Source of the DNA: Tistrella mobilis
GTDB lineage: Bacteria > Pseudomonadota > Alphaproteobacteria > Tistrellales > Tistrellaceae
Length of the DNA: 64,000 nt
Direction of reading: 5' to 3'
Assembly (NCBI RefSeq): GCF_041468085.1
Contig: NZ_CP121015.1
Coordinates: forward strand, 310,001 to 374,000
In this document: piece by piece, positions 49,343 through 58,636 of the stretch
Layout of the letters: every line of letters begins with the position of its first letter
How positions within the stretch are numbered: position 1 is the first letter of the stretch
Position numbers and translations under genes: made by a program
Notes under the pieces: model-generated
The model's database searches: none
Told to the model about the DNA's origin: nothing
The model's input: the letters and a program-made list of their open reading frames with translations, nothing else

Positions 49343-50942
49343 GGAGCTGTGCCTCGACGGCACGGATGGTGGCGGGGCTGGCCGCGGCCAGCCGGGGGAT
49401 GTGGGTCGCGCGGAGTTCGGCCCTGAGCGCGCGCCGGGCCTCTGCATCGTCGATCAGGGCCAGCACACGGCCGATCCAGGCATCGCGCCCCTCTGCCACC
49501 AGACCGTCGGGGCCCAGGCAGGCAAGAATTGAGGCGGTGGTGCGCGAACAGGCCTGGCCACCGCCCATGGTGACCACCGGCACGCCCTGGGACAGCAGAT
49601 CCAGCGTCACCACCCCGCCGGAATAGGGGCTGGTGTCGAGCGCCAGATCCAGGCTGCGGATCACCGTGAGATAATCGGGCACGCCCCGCGCCAGCCGTTC
49701 GACCCGCCCGGGCGCCAGCCGATGGCGATCCTGCCAGCGGTCCAGCCGGGCGCCGATGGCCGGGTCATGGACAAGATCGTCCTGTAACACCAGCACGGTG
49801 GCGGGCCGGGCGTCGAGGATGGCTGCGAAGGCCTCCAGCAGGCTGTCGGGCAGCTTCTCCAGCCGCGCGGGACAGCCCAGACGCACGACATCGGCGCCGA
49901 TCCGCGGATCGGCATCGGGCGGGGCGGCAAGCGGGCTGCCGAGTGTCGGGCAGGGCACGTCCAGCGTGGCAAGCGACGCGGGCAGATCGGCCCGTTCGGC
50001 CGGCGGCAGCAGGACAGGGTCGGTCACCAGCCCGTCCATCACCGGCAGGCCGGTGCCCGGCAGATAGCCCCAGGCCTGGATCTGAAGGGCGGCCGGCCGG
50101 CGGGCGAAGATCCCGATGCGGTTGCCGCCGACATGGCCGTCAAGATCGACCAGGACATCGATGCCATCGGCCCGGATCAGATCCGCCGCCGCAGCATCGT
50201 CCAGCCCGGCGAGGCCCCGCCAGCCGTCGACCGCCAGGCGCAGCTGCAACAGCCGCGGATCGACGGGGGCCGGCAGGGTGGGATAGCAGGTGATGCGGAA
50301 GCGGCTGCGGTCATGGCCCATGATCATCGGCAGCACCACGCGCGCCGCGGCATGGTTGGTGAAACAGCCGCCGACATAGCCGATATGCAGCCGGCCATCG
50401 GCGGCCCGCGGCCGCGGCGCCGGCCGGCGCGGCCAGGACATGCCGGCGAAGACCGCATCCTGACGCCGGCGCAGCCCGGCGGTGGTCATGGCCGGATCGC
50501 AATTGGCGGCATAGAGGATATTGCCCGCCAGCCGCCAGTCGGCCGGATCAAGCCTTCGTCCCCGTTCCCAGGCCACCACCGCACCGGCAGGATCGGTCAG
50601 CAGCAGCCGGGCGCTGCCGGCGATGCGCCACAGATCCGCCGTCATCGCCGATGCCGCCGCGACATGGGCCGCGGCCTCGGTCGGGCGGCGCCGGCGCAGG
50701 GCCCCCTCCCCCGCCAGCGCCCGAAGGCCCGGATGATCCGGCCGGTCGGCAAGCCCCGCCGCCAGCACCGCATCGGCCTCGTCGAAGCGCCGCGACCAGC
50801 GCAGGATGCGTGTCAGCGTCTCGCGGATCTCGGGCGCCGGATCAAGCGCCAGCGCCCGATGCAGCAGATGAACGCCCTCGTCCAGCCCGCCCGACAGCGC
50901 GCGGCGCCGGCCTTCGGCCATCAACCCTGCCGCCGTGGTCAT
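49323..50942 (-). CDS. O-GlcNAc transferase-like glycosyltransferase (GT41/SPINDLY type)
   Basis: 539-residue protein. Residues ~1-130 are TPR-like helices (G-V-H-L-L-H-R-A-L-A-L-D-P and later A-L-A-G-E-G-A-L-R). The catalytic half begins H-I-G-Y-V-G-G-C-F-T-N-H and includes D-V-L-V-D-L-D-G-H, L-D-T-S-P-Y-S-G-G-V-V-T-L-D-L-L and G-V-P-V-V-T-M-G-G. These are the UDP-sugar-binding blocks of GT41. The true start is at 50942, overlapping the HPr-kinase-like gene by four bases (ATGA); a longer frame upstream is a shadow. It is the last gene of the peptide-C operon, so glycosylation of a peptide serine/threonine is possible. Confidence 0.9.
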   Translation of the reverse strand: MTTAAGLMAEGRRRALSGGLDEGVHLLHRALALDPAPEIRETLTRILRWSRRFDEADAVLAAGLADRPDHPGLRALAGEGALRRRRPTEAAAHVAAASAMTADLWRIAGSARLLLTDPAGAVVAWERGRRLDPADWRLAGNILYAANCDPAMTTAGLRRRQDAVFAGMSWPRRPAPRPRAADGRLHIGYVGGCFTNHAAARVVLPMIMGHDRSRFRITCYPTLPAPVDPRLLQLRLAVDGWRGLAGLDDAAAADLIRADGIDVLVDLDGHVGGNRIGIFARRPAALQIQAWGYLPGTGLPVMDGLVTDPVLLPPAERADLPASLATLDVPCPTLGSPLAAPPDADPRIGADVVRLGCPARLEKLPDSLLEAFAAILDARPATVLVLQDDLVHDPAIGARLDRWQDRHRLAPGRVERLARGVPDYLTVIRSLDLALDTSPYSGGVVTLDLLSQGVPVVTMGGGQACSRTTASILACLGPDGLVAEGRDAWIGRVLALIDDAEARRALRAELRATHIPRLAAASPATIRAVEAQLLSLAGG

Positions 50943-51868
50943 GACGCCTCTCCACCCCGGTCGATCATCCCCGGCAGGGCGCGGGCGACCTCGCCCAGCC
51001 GGTCGAGCCCCTGGGGAAGAGACAGGGTCAGCACCGGCATGTGGCGGGCAAGATCGAGCATCGCCTGCGAGACGGTGGCGGTCGCGCCGTAAAGCGGCAG
51101 CGTCTGGGGGCCGCCGGTGATCTGGCTGCGGATATCCTGAAGTGCCGCAAGGGCGGCGCGGCGGGTCAGCCGGGCCGGGCCGTCGGTCCGCTGGCCCAGC
51201 AGAACCATCCCGGCGACCGGCACCGGATCGGGCACCGGATCGGCCGCGGGCGCGACCAGGATCTTGCCATCCGGCGCCGGCGGCCCGGTGAAGCCCAGGG
51301 CCTGCGCCGCATCCGCCATCAGCCGCAGCCGCGGCAGAACCGGGGTGACGGTCACCCGCCCGTCGGCGACCACGGGCGAGGCCATGTCGTCGGCGATCAC
51401 CTGCCCGCCGGCCCCGACGAGTGCCGCGGCCAGGGTCGATTTCCCGCGGCCGCTGGCGCCGGCGATCAGGATCGCCCGCCCCGCCACCACCACGGCGGCG
51501 GCATGCAGCGGCAGCCGGCCGCGGACCAGCAGGGCCGCGACAAGGCCCGAACTGGCGGCGGTCGTCCAGGCCAGCTCCCGCAAGACCCGGTCGGGCGCAT
51601 AAACGTTCAGCCGGTCCGGACGCGTCATCCACACCGCCCGGCCGTCGGGCTCGCGGATCATCCAGAGCCCGCGATCCCCGCGCCAGCGGCGGATGCACCA
51701 GTTCGGCCCGGATGCATCCCCGTCGCTCCCGATATCGGGCGGATCGGCCGCATCGGCGATGACGACATCGGCGGTGGGAGGCCAGGGCACGGCCGGTGCC
51801 GCGGCCACCACCGGCAGGGGGCGGTCGGATGCGATCACCAGCCCGGCGGCGGTGTGGAACCAGGCCAT
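50939..51868 (-). CDS. HPr kinase-like P-loop protein (HprK-related), locus 2
   Basis: 309-residue homologue of the HprK catalytic half. L-P-L-H-A-A (H122), Walker A G-A-S-G-R-G-K-S-T at 137-145, and V-I-A-D-D at about 157-161 are in the same order as in the locus 1 protein at 3189, which has the same L-P-L-H-A-A and G-A-S-G-x-G-K-S-T. The remainder is diverged. The first 90 residues are not recognised. It starts 11 bp after the PqqD-like gene and overlaps the OGT-like gene. PqqD-HprK pairs are a known arrangement in peptide-modification systems. Confidence 0.86.
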   Translation of the reverse strand: MAWFHTAAGLVIASDRPLPVVAAAPAVPWPPTADVVIADAADPPDIGSDGDASGPNWCIRRWRGDRGLWMIREPDGRAVWMTRPDRLNVYAPDRVLRELAWTTAASSGLVAALLVRGRLPLHAAAVVVAGRAILIAGASGRGKSTLAAALVGAGGQVIADDMASPVVADGRVTVTPVLPRLRLMADAAQALGFTGPPAPDGKILVAPAADPVPDPVPVAGMVLLGQRTDGPARLTRRAALAALQDIRSQITGGPQTLPLYGATATVSQAMLDLARHMPVLTLSLPQGLDRLGEVARALPGMIDRGGEAS

Positions 51869-51879
51869 GCGGGGCCGGC

Positions 51880-52185
51880 TCAGCCGGCGATGTCGACCAG
51901 CCCGTCGCCGATCAGCCCTTCAAGGAAGGGGGTGACATCGGCCAGGCAGGTTTCGGGGTCGACGGCATAGATCGCGGTCAGCCGGCGGCAGAGTTCCCCC
52001 AGCGAGACCGGCTCGGCGATCATCGCCGCGATCCGGCTGCCGGTGCTGCCGAGTGCCGAATAGGCGCCGCTCTCGGCATCGAGCAGAACCGTCTCGCCAT
52101 CCATCTCGGCGGTCAGGATGCCGGGGCGGATGCGGACCAGGGTTTCGGGCGACAGAACCGACGAGGCGGGGGCAGGCTGGGTCAT
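51880..52185 (-). CDS. PqqD-like RRE protein
   Basis: 101-residue protein of the PqqD (coenzyme PQQ synthesis D) family. These form the RiPP recognition element that binds leader peptides. R-I-R-P-G-I-L-T-A-E-M-D-G-E-T-V-L-L-D lies at about residues 18-36, followed by Y-S-A-L-G-S-T-G-S-R-I-A-A and a C-terminal helical V-T-P-F-L-E-G-L-I-G-D-G-L-V. The start at 52185 is preferred to a longer frame because the PqqD opening follows directly. It lies between the TylF-like methyltransferase and the HPr-kinase-like gene. Such domains recognise the leader of a small peptide, which supports the reading of 53718-53867 as a precursor. Confidence 0.87.
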   Translation of the reverse strand: MTQPAPASSVLSPETLVRIRPGILTAEMDGETVLLDAESGAYSALGSTGSRIAAMIAEPVSLGELCRRLTAIYAVDPETCLADVTPFLEGLIGDGLVDIAG

Positions 52186-52196
52186 GATGGTTCCGT

Positions 52197-53024
52197 TCAG
52201 CTCTTGCGCCAGGCGACGCAGGTCCAGTCGACCCGGTCGAGCGGCGTGGTGATGCCGCGGACATGCCGGAACATGTCGGTGGCGATCCGGCAGCCCTGCA
52301 CGGCGCCGTAATCGTCGATGATGATCCACCCGCCCGGCACCACGCGGTCGTACAGCGCCTCCAGGGCGGCGCGGGTGGAGGTAAAGAGATCCCCATCCAG
52401 GCGCAGCAGGGCGAGCGGCCCGGTTTCCAGCCCGGGCAGCGTCTCTTCGAACAACCCCTCGACGAAGCGGACCCGATCATCGAGCAGATCGAAGCGGCGG
52501 AAGGCGTCTTCGACCAGCGGCCGCGAGATCGCGAGCAGATCATCCTGCCGGAACAGGGTATCACCGGCATCGATGGCATGCGACGGCGCCGGCACGCCGG
52601 CAAAGCTGTCGGCCAGCCAGACCCGGCGGTCGGCCATGGCATGCACCGCCAGATAGCCGCGCAAGAAGATGCCGCACCCGCCCCGCCAGACCCCGGTTTC
52701 GATCAGATCCCCCGGCACGCCCTCGGTGCGGATGTCATCCAGGCAGGCTTCCAGATGATCCAGCCGCCGACGGCCGGTCATGGTATAGGCAAGCCCCAGG
52801 CCCGGGCGATCGGCCGCCGTCCAGCGCCCGTCATCGCGCCGCGCGGCTGCCGCCGCAAAAGCCTCCGCCTCGGCGAGGCGGATGTCGCGCAGATGATACG
52901 GGTCGGGTTCGGTCCCGGCCGCATGGCAGGCCGCGACATGGGCAAGGCGCAGCTCCGCCTCAAGCCCCGTCTGATTGAGCAGCACCTGCTTCAGCAGATC
53001 CAGATACAGCCGGGTCGGGCTCAT
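52197..53024 (-). CDS. TylF/MycF-type O-methyltransferase
   Basis: 275-residue class I SAM-dependent methyltransferase. It has L-A-Y-T-M-T-G-R-R-R-L, D-L-I-E-T-G-V-W-R-G-G-C-G as the SAM-binding loop near residue 120, W-L-A-D-S-F-A-G-V-P, and metal-site acidic segments L-R-L-D-G-D-L-F and I-I-I-D-D-Y-G-A. The D-G-D and D-D-Y pattern is that of macrocin O-methyltransferase. The start at 53024 shares one base with the preceding methyltransferase's stop (TGATG). In the peptide operon it may act on a side chain or a sugar added by the OGT-like protein. Confidence 0.9.
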   Translation of the reverse strand: MSPTRLYLDLLKQVLLNQTGLEAELRLAHVAACHAAGTEPDPYHLRDIRLAEAEAFAAAAARRDDGRWTAADRPGLGLAYTMTGRRRLDHLEACLDDIRTEGVPGDLIETGVWRGGCGIFLRGYLAVHAMADRRVWLADSFAGVPAPSHAIDAGDTLFRQDDLLAISRPLVEDAFRRFDLLDDRVRFVEGLFEETLPGLETGPLALLRLDGDLFTSTRAALEALYDRVVPGGWIIIDDYGAVQGCRIATDMFRHVRGITTPLDRVDWTCVAWRKS

Positions 53025-53692
53025 CAGGCCGGGTCGTCGCGGCGGCGGAGATAGCCGCCGGGGTTGAGCGTCATCATGAAGCGCTCGCAGGCCGGGTCGA
53101 CCTCGAATTCCGGATGCCGGGGCAGGAAGAAGGCGATCGCCTCGCTCGGCCCCGGCCCGTAATCGGGCCAGTTGGGCCGGCCGTTGACATGGCCGTCCTC
53201 GACGATCAGATAGCCGCCCGGCCGGACCAGCCCGGCATAGGCCTCCAGCTCCGCCAGCACATGCAGCAGCCGGTGGTCGCTGTCCAGGATCACCATCACC
53301 TCGGCATCGGGGCCGAGGGCGGCGGCGCGGTCGTAAACCGCCCGGACCATCTCGGGCGCGGTGGAACTGCCCGACAGAAAGCTGAGGCGCGGATGAACCG
53401 GCAGATCCGCCCGCCGGTCGTCATTGCGCAGATCGATGCTGACCACCTCGCCCGCCCCGATCAGATCGCAGATCGAGGCCAGGAACAGCCCGCTGCCGCC
53501 CCTGAAACTGCCGGTCTCCACGATCAGCGCCGGCCGGCGGCGGCAGATCAGCTCCTGATACATCATCAGGTCGGTGGGGTATTTGATCGTATCATGACCC
53601 AGCCAGGACACATGATAAGTGCCCCGGCCGGCCATGAAGCCGTCGAAACTGGCGCGCATGAACTGCACGGTCGCGTCGTTGCGATCGGTCAT
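53024..53692 (-). CDS. CmcI-family methyltransferase/hydroxylase
   Basis: 222-residue class I methyltransferase-fold protein of the cephalosporin hydroxylase (CmcI) family. It has T-Y-H-V-S-W-L-G-H-D-T-I-K, then P-A-L-I-V-E-T-G-S-F-R-G-G-S-G-L-F as the SAM loop, G-E-V-V-S-I-D-L-R-N, V-M-V-I-L-D-S-D-H, and L-I-V-E-D-G-H-V-N-G. The conserved D-S-D-H and E-D-G segments fit a metal-dependent methyltransferase. ATG 53692 lies 25 bp after the peptide-C stop; a longer frame starting inside the peptide gene is rejected. Confidence 0.9.
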   Translation of the reverse strand: MTDRNDATVQFMRASFDGFMAGRGTYHVSWLGHDTIKYPTDLMMYQELICRRRPALIVETGSFRGGSGLFLASICDLIGAGEVVSIDLRNDDRRADLPVHPRLSFLSGSSTAPEMVRAVYDRAAALGPDAEVMVILDSDHRLLHVLAELEAYAGLVRPGGYLIVEDGHVNGRPNWPDYGPGPSEAIAFFLPRHPEFEVDPACERFMMTLNPGGYLRRRDDPA

Positions 53693-53717
53693 GACAGCAG
53701 TCTTAGGAATCTGTCCG

Positions 53718-53867
53718 TCAAGAACCCATACACGGACCATCGCCACTCAGGGACGGACCACTCTGCGCCGTCTCCAGATTCCGGGTCCGCGCCACCGGCC
53801 TCACCCAGATCTCGCGATCCTCGGCGGACACATCCTCGACGTCGGAAACGATCATGCGGTCGGCCAT
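53718..53867 (-). CDS. Candidate RiPP precursor peptide C (49 aa)
   Basis: ATG at 53867 follows GGGAG nine bases upstream and ends with TGA at 53718-53720. It begins MADRMIVSDV, continues to W21-V-R-P24-V-A-R, then L-E-T33-A, and ends QSGPSLSGDGPCMGS. The W-x-R-P-V-x-R leader motif, the E-T motif, D-G-x-C and the C-terminal serine are shared with peptides A and B 48 kb away, although the rest of the sequence is unrelated. Only the distance from T to the D is one residue longer. It is the first gene of an operon with two methyltransferases, a PqqD-like protein, an HPr-kinase-like protein and an OGT-like protein. This context makes it a probable precursor. A longer upstream frame exists but has no ribosome site near its ATG. 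Confidence 0.75.
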   Translation of the reverse strand: MADRMIVSDVEDVSAEDREIWVRPVARTRNLETAQSGPSLSGDGPCMGS

Positions 53868-54029
53868 CTTCGCAGTCTCCCTGCCAGGGGGGGGCCGGCA
53901 CAGATGCGGCCGGCGGGCAGCCAGCTTCAGACTGCCCGCCTCTTCATACCAAAGGACGGCACAAAGAACATAATTGTTTATCTTCGACCTTATCCGCCCG
54001 CCACGCACCCTCGTCAGGAAGGTGCCCCG

Positions 54030-55211
54030 TCACCGCCCGTAAACCGCCCCCTCCACCGCCAGATAAAGCGGCAGCGATTTCACATCCGCGAAGGGCAGGA
54101 TCTGGGTCGCATAGACCCCGGCGAGGCCGGTCTTCGGGTCGATCCAGTAATAGCTGTTGGCGAGCCCCGCCCAGGCGAGGGAGCCGGCCGGGCGGCCGGT
54201 GGGCGCGTCCTCTTCGTTGATCATGAAGCTGAGGCCCCAGCTTTTGGGCAGGCCGGGGAAGAACTCGGCATCATTGGTCAGGTCGTGGAGCACGGCCTTG
54301 AGCGGGCGGACGCGGAGATCGCCCATGGCGTTGCGGCTCATCTGCGCGACGGTTTCGGGCTTCAGAACCTGGCCCCCGCCATCGGCGCGGCCCTGGTTCA
54401 GGAACAGGCGGCAGAAGCGCAGATAGTCGCGCACCGTGCCGTAAAGCCCGCCGCCGCCCATTTCGAATTCGGGATCCTGCGGGATTTCCAGATCGGTGGC
54501 GGCGAGCCCGCCATCGATGCCGCGGGCATGGATCGGCGCCAGCCGGGCGCGCATGTCGTCGCGGATCCGGAAGGCGGTATCGGTCATGCCCAGCGGCCCC
54601 AGCACCTCTTCGGCCAGATACTCGCCCAGCCGTCGGCCGGTCACCGCCTCGATCATCCGGCCGGTATGATCGATGCCGATACCGTATTCCCAGCGCTCCC
54701 CCGGATCGAAGATCAGCGGCGTGTTCAATGCCGCCACCTGGCAGCTGACCATCGGCGGCAGGCCCATCACCTCCTGGCAGCGCACGATGTCGGCGTTCCA
54801 GAAGTCATAAGAGAAACCCGCCGTATGGGTCAGCAGCTGGCGAAGCGTGATCTGGCCGCGCGGGGCACGGAGCCGGGGATTGCCGGCCTCGTCGAAACCG
54901 TCCAGCACCTGGACCCGGCCGAGTTCGGGCAGCACCTCGGCGGCAGGCCCGTCGAGAGACAGCCGGCCGCGCTCCACCAGCTGCATGGCGGCGGTGCCGG
55001 TGATCGCCTTGGTCATGGAGGCGATCCAGACCACGGTATCGGGCGTCATCGCCTGGTCACCGCCCATGGTGCGGGTGCCGGCCGCCGCCTCGAAAATCTG
55101 GCCATCGGCGTCGCCGATCGCCACCGCCACCCCCGGCACATCGCCGGCCGCCACCGCCTGGTCCAGCAGGGCCTGCACCCTGGGGCCGAATTCCTGTGCG
55201 TTCATGCTCAT
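54030..55211 (-). CDS. Class C beta-lactamase family serine hydrolase (EstB-like esterase)
   Basis: 393-residue serine hydrolase. The nucleophile is in S-M-T-K near residue 68 (W-I-A-S-M-T-K-A), the second motif Y-x-x lies in Y-G-I-G-I-D-H, and the third is H-x-G-like. The length and opening M-S-M-N-A-Q-E-F-G-P-R-V match esterases of family VIII more than true beta-lactamases. The start at 55211 is preceded by GGAGG eight bases upstream. It is separate from the arsenic genes and from the peptide operon, although on the same strand as both. No signal peptide is visible, so it is probably cytoplasmic. Confidence 0.9.
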   Translation of the reverse strand: MSMNAQEFGPRVQALLDQAVAAGDVPGVAVAIGDADGQIFEAAAGTRTMGGDQAMTPDTVVWIASMTKAITGTAAMQLVERGRLSLDGPAAEVLPELGRVQVLDGFDEAGNPRLRAPRGQITLRQLLTHTAGFSYDFWNADIVRCQEVMGLPPMVSCQVAALNTPLIFDPGERWEYGIGIDHTGRMIEAVTGRRLGEYLAEEVLGPLGMTDTAFRIRDDMRARLAPIHARGIDGGLAATDLEIPQDPEFEMGGGGLYGTVRDYLRFCRLFLNQGRADGGGQVLKPETVAQMSRNAMGDLRVRPLKAVLHDLTNDAEFFPGLPKSWGLSFMINEEDAPTGRPAGSLAWAGLANSYYWIDPKTGLAGVYATQILPFADVKSLPLYLAVEGAVYGR

Positions 55212-55308
55212 CTGACGTTCCTCCGGTGATCCCGGCCGTGTTGCCCGGCCGTTGTCATGGCGCAAGTCTAGCACGCTGCATAACGCAACATGGAGGCCCG
55301 GTTTTGCG

Positions 55309-56559
55309 TCAGAGCCGCCGGGCGGCAAGCCAGCTGAACAGAGCCATGAGGCCTGCGGTCGCAAGGCAGAGGCCGAGCCCGCCCAGCTGATAGCTCACCC
55401 CCGAGAGCAGGGTGCCGATCAGCCGGCCGGCGGCATTGGCCATGTAATAGAAGCCGACATCGCGGGTGATCCGCCCGGCATCGCCGAAGGCCAGGATCAG
55501 ATAGGAATGGACCGAGGAATTGACTGCGAAGACGAAGCCGAAGAGCAGCAGCCCCGCGACCAGCAGAGCCGTCAGCCAGAGGGCCGGGCCGCCCGCCAGC
55601 CAGACGGCGGCGGCGAGGGCAAACGGGATCGGCACCAGCGCCCCCGCCCAGAGGATCGCCTTGCGCACCGTCGCCGCCTCGGCCTCGCCTCGGGCCTTCA
55701 GGATGCGTGGCGCCAGCGCCTGGACCAGGCCATAGGCGATGATCCAGAGCGCCATGAACCCGCCGACGATGAAAAACGCCTCGCGCCGCCCCTCGGCGGT
55801 GCCGTCGGACAGCACCGCCTGGAAATAGACCGGAATGCCGACCACGAACCAGACGTCGCGGGCGCCGAACAGGAACATCCGCGCCAGCGACAGCCGGTTC
55901 ACCCGCGCATCTTTCGACCGCCAGCCGGACCAGCTTTCGGAAGCCTTCATGCGGCCGGGCAGCCCCGCGGGCAGGAACAGGATCACGGCCGCCAGGATCA
56001 CGGCCAGGACCGCGGCCATGCCCCAGATCGCCGCCTGGAACCCCGCCAGCGCCAGCAGGGCGGCCCCCAGGAAGAAGCCCAGCCCCTTGACCGCGTTCTT
56101 CGAGCCCGTCAGCAGCGCCACCCAGCGGAACAGCCCGCCACCCGTCGCGGGTGCCAGCAGCTTGACCGCGGATTTGGACGACATCTTGGCGAGGTCCTTG
56201 GCAACCCCCGAAACCCCCTGCACCGCCATCACGAAGGCGACCGAAGCGGCCAGGCTCCAGCCCGGATCGAGCCGGGCGAGGGCTGCCAGCGCCGCGATCT
56301 GCAGGCCCAGCCCGCCATAGAGCGTCGCCGCCAGGCCGAACCGCGCCGCCAGCCAGCCAGCGGCCAGATTGGTGGCGATGCCCGCCAGTTCATAGAGCAG
56401 AAACAGCCAGGCCAGCTGCACCGGCGTGAAGCCCAGCGCGTTGAAATGCAGCAGCACCAGCATGCGCAGCGCGCCATCGGACAGCATGAAGGCCCAATAG
56501 GCGGCGGTGACGGCGGCATAGGCGCGCACGGGGTTCGCGGGGGCGGCCTGTCTCAGCAT
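55309..56559 (-). CDS. arsJ: ArsJ organoarsenical efflux transporter (MFS)
   Basis: 416-residue MFS protein matching ArsJ. It has [31 protein letters not shown], the central [16 protein letters not shown], then [12 protein letters not shown]. ArsJ exports 1-arseno-3-phosphoglycerate, made by the partner GAPDH. The GAPDH gene is directly upstream and overlaps by seven bases (ATGCTGA), which is the typical pairing. Confidence 0.93.
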   Translation of the reverse strand: MLRQAAPANPVRAYAAVTAAYWAFMLSDGALRMLVLLHFNALGFTPVQLAWLFLLYELAGIATNLAAGWLAARFGLAATLYGGLGLQIAALAALARLDPGWSLAASVAFVMAVQGVSGVAKDLAKMSSKSAVKLLAPATGGGLFRWVALLTGSKNAVKGLGFFLGAALLALAGFQAAIWGMAAVLAVILAAVILFLPAGLPGRMKASESWSGWRSKDARVNRLSLARMFLFGARDVWFVVGIPVYFQAVLSDGTAEGRREAFFIVGGFMALWIIAYGLVQALAPRILKARGEAEAATVRKAILWAGALVPIPFALAAAVWLAGGPALWLTALLVAGLLLFGFVFAVNSSVHSYLILAFGDAGRITRDVGFYYMANAAGRLIGTLLSGVSYQLGGLGLCLATAGLMALFSWLAARRL

Positions 56560-57581
56560 GCCGATGCCACCATGCGCACGATATCGGCCAGACGGCAGGC
56601 ATAGGCCCATTCATTGTCGTACCAGGCATAGATCTTCACCTGGGTGCCGCCGACCACCAGGGTCGAGGGGGCATCGATGATCGCCGAGCGCGGATCGTTG
56701 ACGAAATCGGCCGAAACCAGCGGCCGGGTCTCGTAGCCCAGGATGCCGGTAAGCGGGCCTGCGGCCGCCGCCTCGAACAGGGCATTCACCTCGGCGACGC
56801 TCGTCTCCCGCGCCACCTCGAAAACGCAATCGGTGATCGAGGCGTTGAGCAGCGGTACCCGTACCGCATGACCGTTCAGCCTGCCGGCGAGTTCGGGGTA
56901 GATCAGCCCGATCGCGGTGGCGCTGCCGGTCGTGGTCGGGATCAGGTTCATCAGCGCCGATCGTGCCCGGCGCATATCCTTTGCCGGCCGGTCGACCATG
57001 GTCTGGGTGTTGGTCACGTCGTGGATGGTGGTGATGGAGCCGTGGCGGATGCCGATGCCCTCGTGGATCACCTTCACGACCGGCGCCAGGCAGTTGGTAG
57101 TGCAGGACGCGGCCGTCACCAGGCGGTGCGTGGCCGGATCATAGAGCTCGTGATTGACCCCGTAGACCAGGTTGAGCGCGCCGCCATCCTTCACCGGCGC
57201 GCTGACCACCACCGTCTTGACCCCGGCGGCGTAATAGGGGGCGAGTGCCGCCGCCGTCTTGAAGACGCCGGTGCAGTCGATCACCAGATCGATGCCGGCC
57301 TCTTCAAGCGGCAGGGCCGCGATGGTCTTCTCGCGGGTGAGACGGATATGCCGCCCGTCCAGAACCAGCCCGTCTCCGGCGGCCGCAACCGGTGTCTGCC
57401 AGCGGCCGTGGACGCTGTCGAATTCCATCAGCAGCGCATGCTGGGCGGCATCGCCCGCGGCATCGTTCAGAAGCACGATGCCGCCGCCGGCGCCGGTATC
57501 GATCAGGCGGCGGAGGACCAGCTTGCCGATCCGGCCAAGGCCGTTGAGCGCGATGCGGGGCGCGGTACCAGAGCGGGCCAT
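56553..57581 (-). CDS. ArsJ-associated glyceraldehyde-3-phosphate dehydrogenase
   Basis: 342-residue GAPDH. The NAD site is [11 protein letters not shown], the catalytic cysteine is in [11 protein letters not shown], and W-Y-D-N-E-W-A-Y lies near the C-terminus. In arsenate resistance it uses arsenate in place of phosphate, forming the unstable 1-arseno-3-phosphoglycerate that ArsJ pumps out. It is separated from the ArsR-ArsC gene by four bases and overlaps arsJ. The dedicated role is inferred from that context, since the catalytic sequence is of ordinary GAPDH type. Confidence 0.92.
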   Translation of the reverse strand: MARSGTAPRIALNGLGRIGKLVLRRLIDTGAGGGIVLLNDAAGDAAQHALLMEFDSVHGRWQTPVAAAGDGLVLDGRHIRLTREKTIAALPLEEAGIDLVIDCTGVFKTAAALAPYYAAGVKTVVVSAPVKDGGALNLVYGVNHELYDPATHRLVTAASCTTNCLAPVVKVIHEGIGIRHGSITTIHDVTNTQTMVDRPAKDMRRARSALMNLIPTTTGSATAIGLIYPELAGRLNGHAVRVPLLNASITDCVFEVARETSVAEVNALFEAAAAGPLTGILGYETRPLVSADFVNDPRSAIIDAPSTLVVGGTQVKIYAWYDNEWAYACRLADIVRMVASAC

Positions 57582-57585
57582 GCGA

Positions 57586-58434
57586 TCAGACCTCTGCCGA
57601 TGATGCGGCCTCGGTGGCGATGCGGTCGACCCGGCCCTGCAGGGCCAGGCGATCGAGCGCCGCGAAGGGCAGTTCGGTGAAGATGGCGATCCGGCGGCGC
57701 AGGGCACCATAGGTGCGGGCAAAGGCCAGCGCCTTCTCGCTCTCGGTGCCCTGAACCTTTACCGGATCGGGCAGGCCCCAATGGCCGGTGATCGGCCGGC
57801 CCGGCCAGGGCGGGCATTCTTCGGCGGCCGCGGTGTCGCAGACCGTGAAGACGAAATCCATCACCGGGGCCTCCGGCGTCTGGAATTCGGAAAGACGTTT
57901 CGACCGCAGCCCCGAAACGTCGTGGCCGTTGCGCGCCAGAACCTCCAGCGCAAAGGGGTTCAGCCGGCCGTCGCCGCCGGTGCCGGCAGAGAAGGCGTTG
58001 AACCGGCCGCCCCCCAGATCACGCAGCAGCGCCTCGGCGAAGATCGACCGGGCGGAATTGGCCGAACAGATGAACAGCACGTTGAAACCGGTGTCGCGCA
58101 TGGCGGGGGCATCCTTTTGGGGGCCGAGAACGGGGGCGAGCAGGTCGGGGCGGCCCCGGCCCAGATCGAGCGCCAGATAGCCGATCAGTCGTTCCGTCGC
58201 CTCAAGATCGACCGCATAGAGCAGCGACCGGCCCTGACGTTCGGCCGTGATCAGCCCGACACCCGCCAGATCGGCCAGGTGGTGGGAAAGCGTGTTCTGC
58301 TTCAGATCCAGCGCGGCCGCGATCTCGGTCGGCCGCACCCCCTGCGGTGCGAAGCGCATCAGCAGGCGGAAGACCGCGAGCCGTCCGGGATGGCCGAGCG
58401 TGGCGAAGGCATAGGCGGCAAGTTCGTTTTCCAT
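57586..58434 (-). CDS. ArsR-ArsC fusion (arsenic-responsive regulator with arsenate reductase-like domain)
   Basis: 282-residue fusion. Residues 1-100 are an ArsR/SmtB winged helix with [20 protein letters not shown]. Residues 115-255 are a low-molecular-weight phosphatase-type ArsC: L-F-I-C123-S-A-N-S-A-R129-S gives the C-x5-R loop, then S-A-G-T, and later H-W-G-L-P-D-P. The ArsR part contains no cysteine at all, so the usual three-Cys As(III) site is missing. Arsenate might be sensed through the ArsC part or the protein may need a partner. The start at 58434 lies in an operator-like palindrome. Confidence 0.93.
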   Translation of the reverse strand: MENELAAYAFATLGHPGRLAVFRLLMRFAPQGVRPTEIAAALDLKQNTLSHHLADLAGVGLITAERQGRSLLYAVDLEATERLIGYLALDLGRGRPDLLAPVLGPQKDAPAMRDTGFNVLFICSANSARSIFAEALLRDLGGGRFNAFSAGTGGDGRLNPFALEVLARNGHDVSGLRSKRLSEFQTPEAPVMDFVFTVCDTAAAEECPPWPGRPITGHWGLPDPVKVQGTESEKALAFARTYGALRRRIAIFTELPFAALDRLALQGRVDRIATEAASSAEV

Positions 58435-58456
58435 ATTTCCGGAATACAGGAAATAT
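58433..58456. promoter_or_regulatory. Operator-like palindrome at the ArsR-ArsC start
   Basis: ATATTTCC and GGAAATAT form perfect 8-bp arms with an 8-bp spacer, overlapping the start codon of the ArsR-ArsC gene. It lies in the divergent gap to the MFS gene. The position is right for autorepression. Confidence 0.62.
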
Positions 58457-58636
58457 ATGGCCGCCGCTCGTGAAACCTTTGTGACAGCAGCCGCTTTGGC
58501 GGATAGCCTGACCCGGCTGCGACGGCCGCAGGGCACCCCTGCGTGGGAAGGCGGCCGGCCCGGCCGATAAGTCTTGGACCGGGGCGATAATTTGTCCGTA
58601 CAATTTGCCGCAGCGCAGTCAGAATGGAACCGTCCC

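Noticed and set aside
49323-51698. Extended 791-residue reading of the OGT-like gene
   Set aside because: The first ~250 codons lie antiparallel in frame to the HPr-kinase-like gene's coding sequence and are Arg/Gly/Ala-rich. The start at 50942 is coupled by ATGA.
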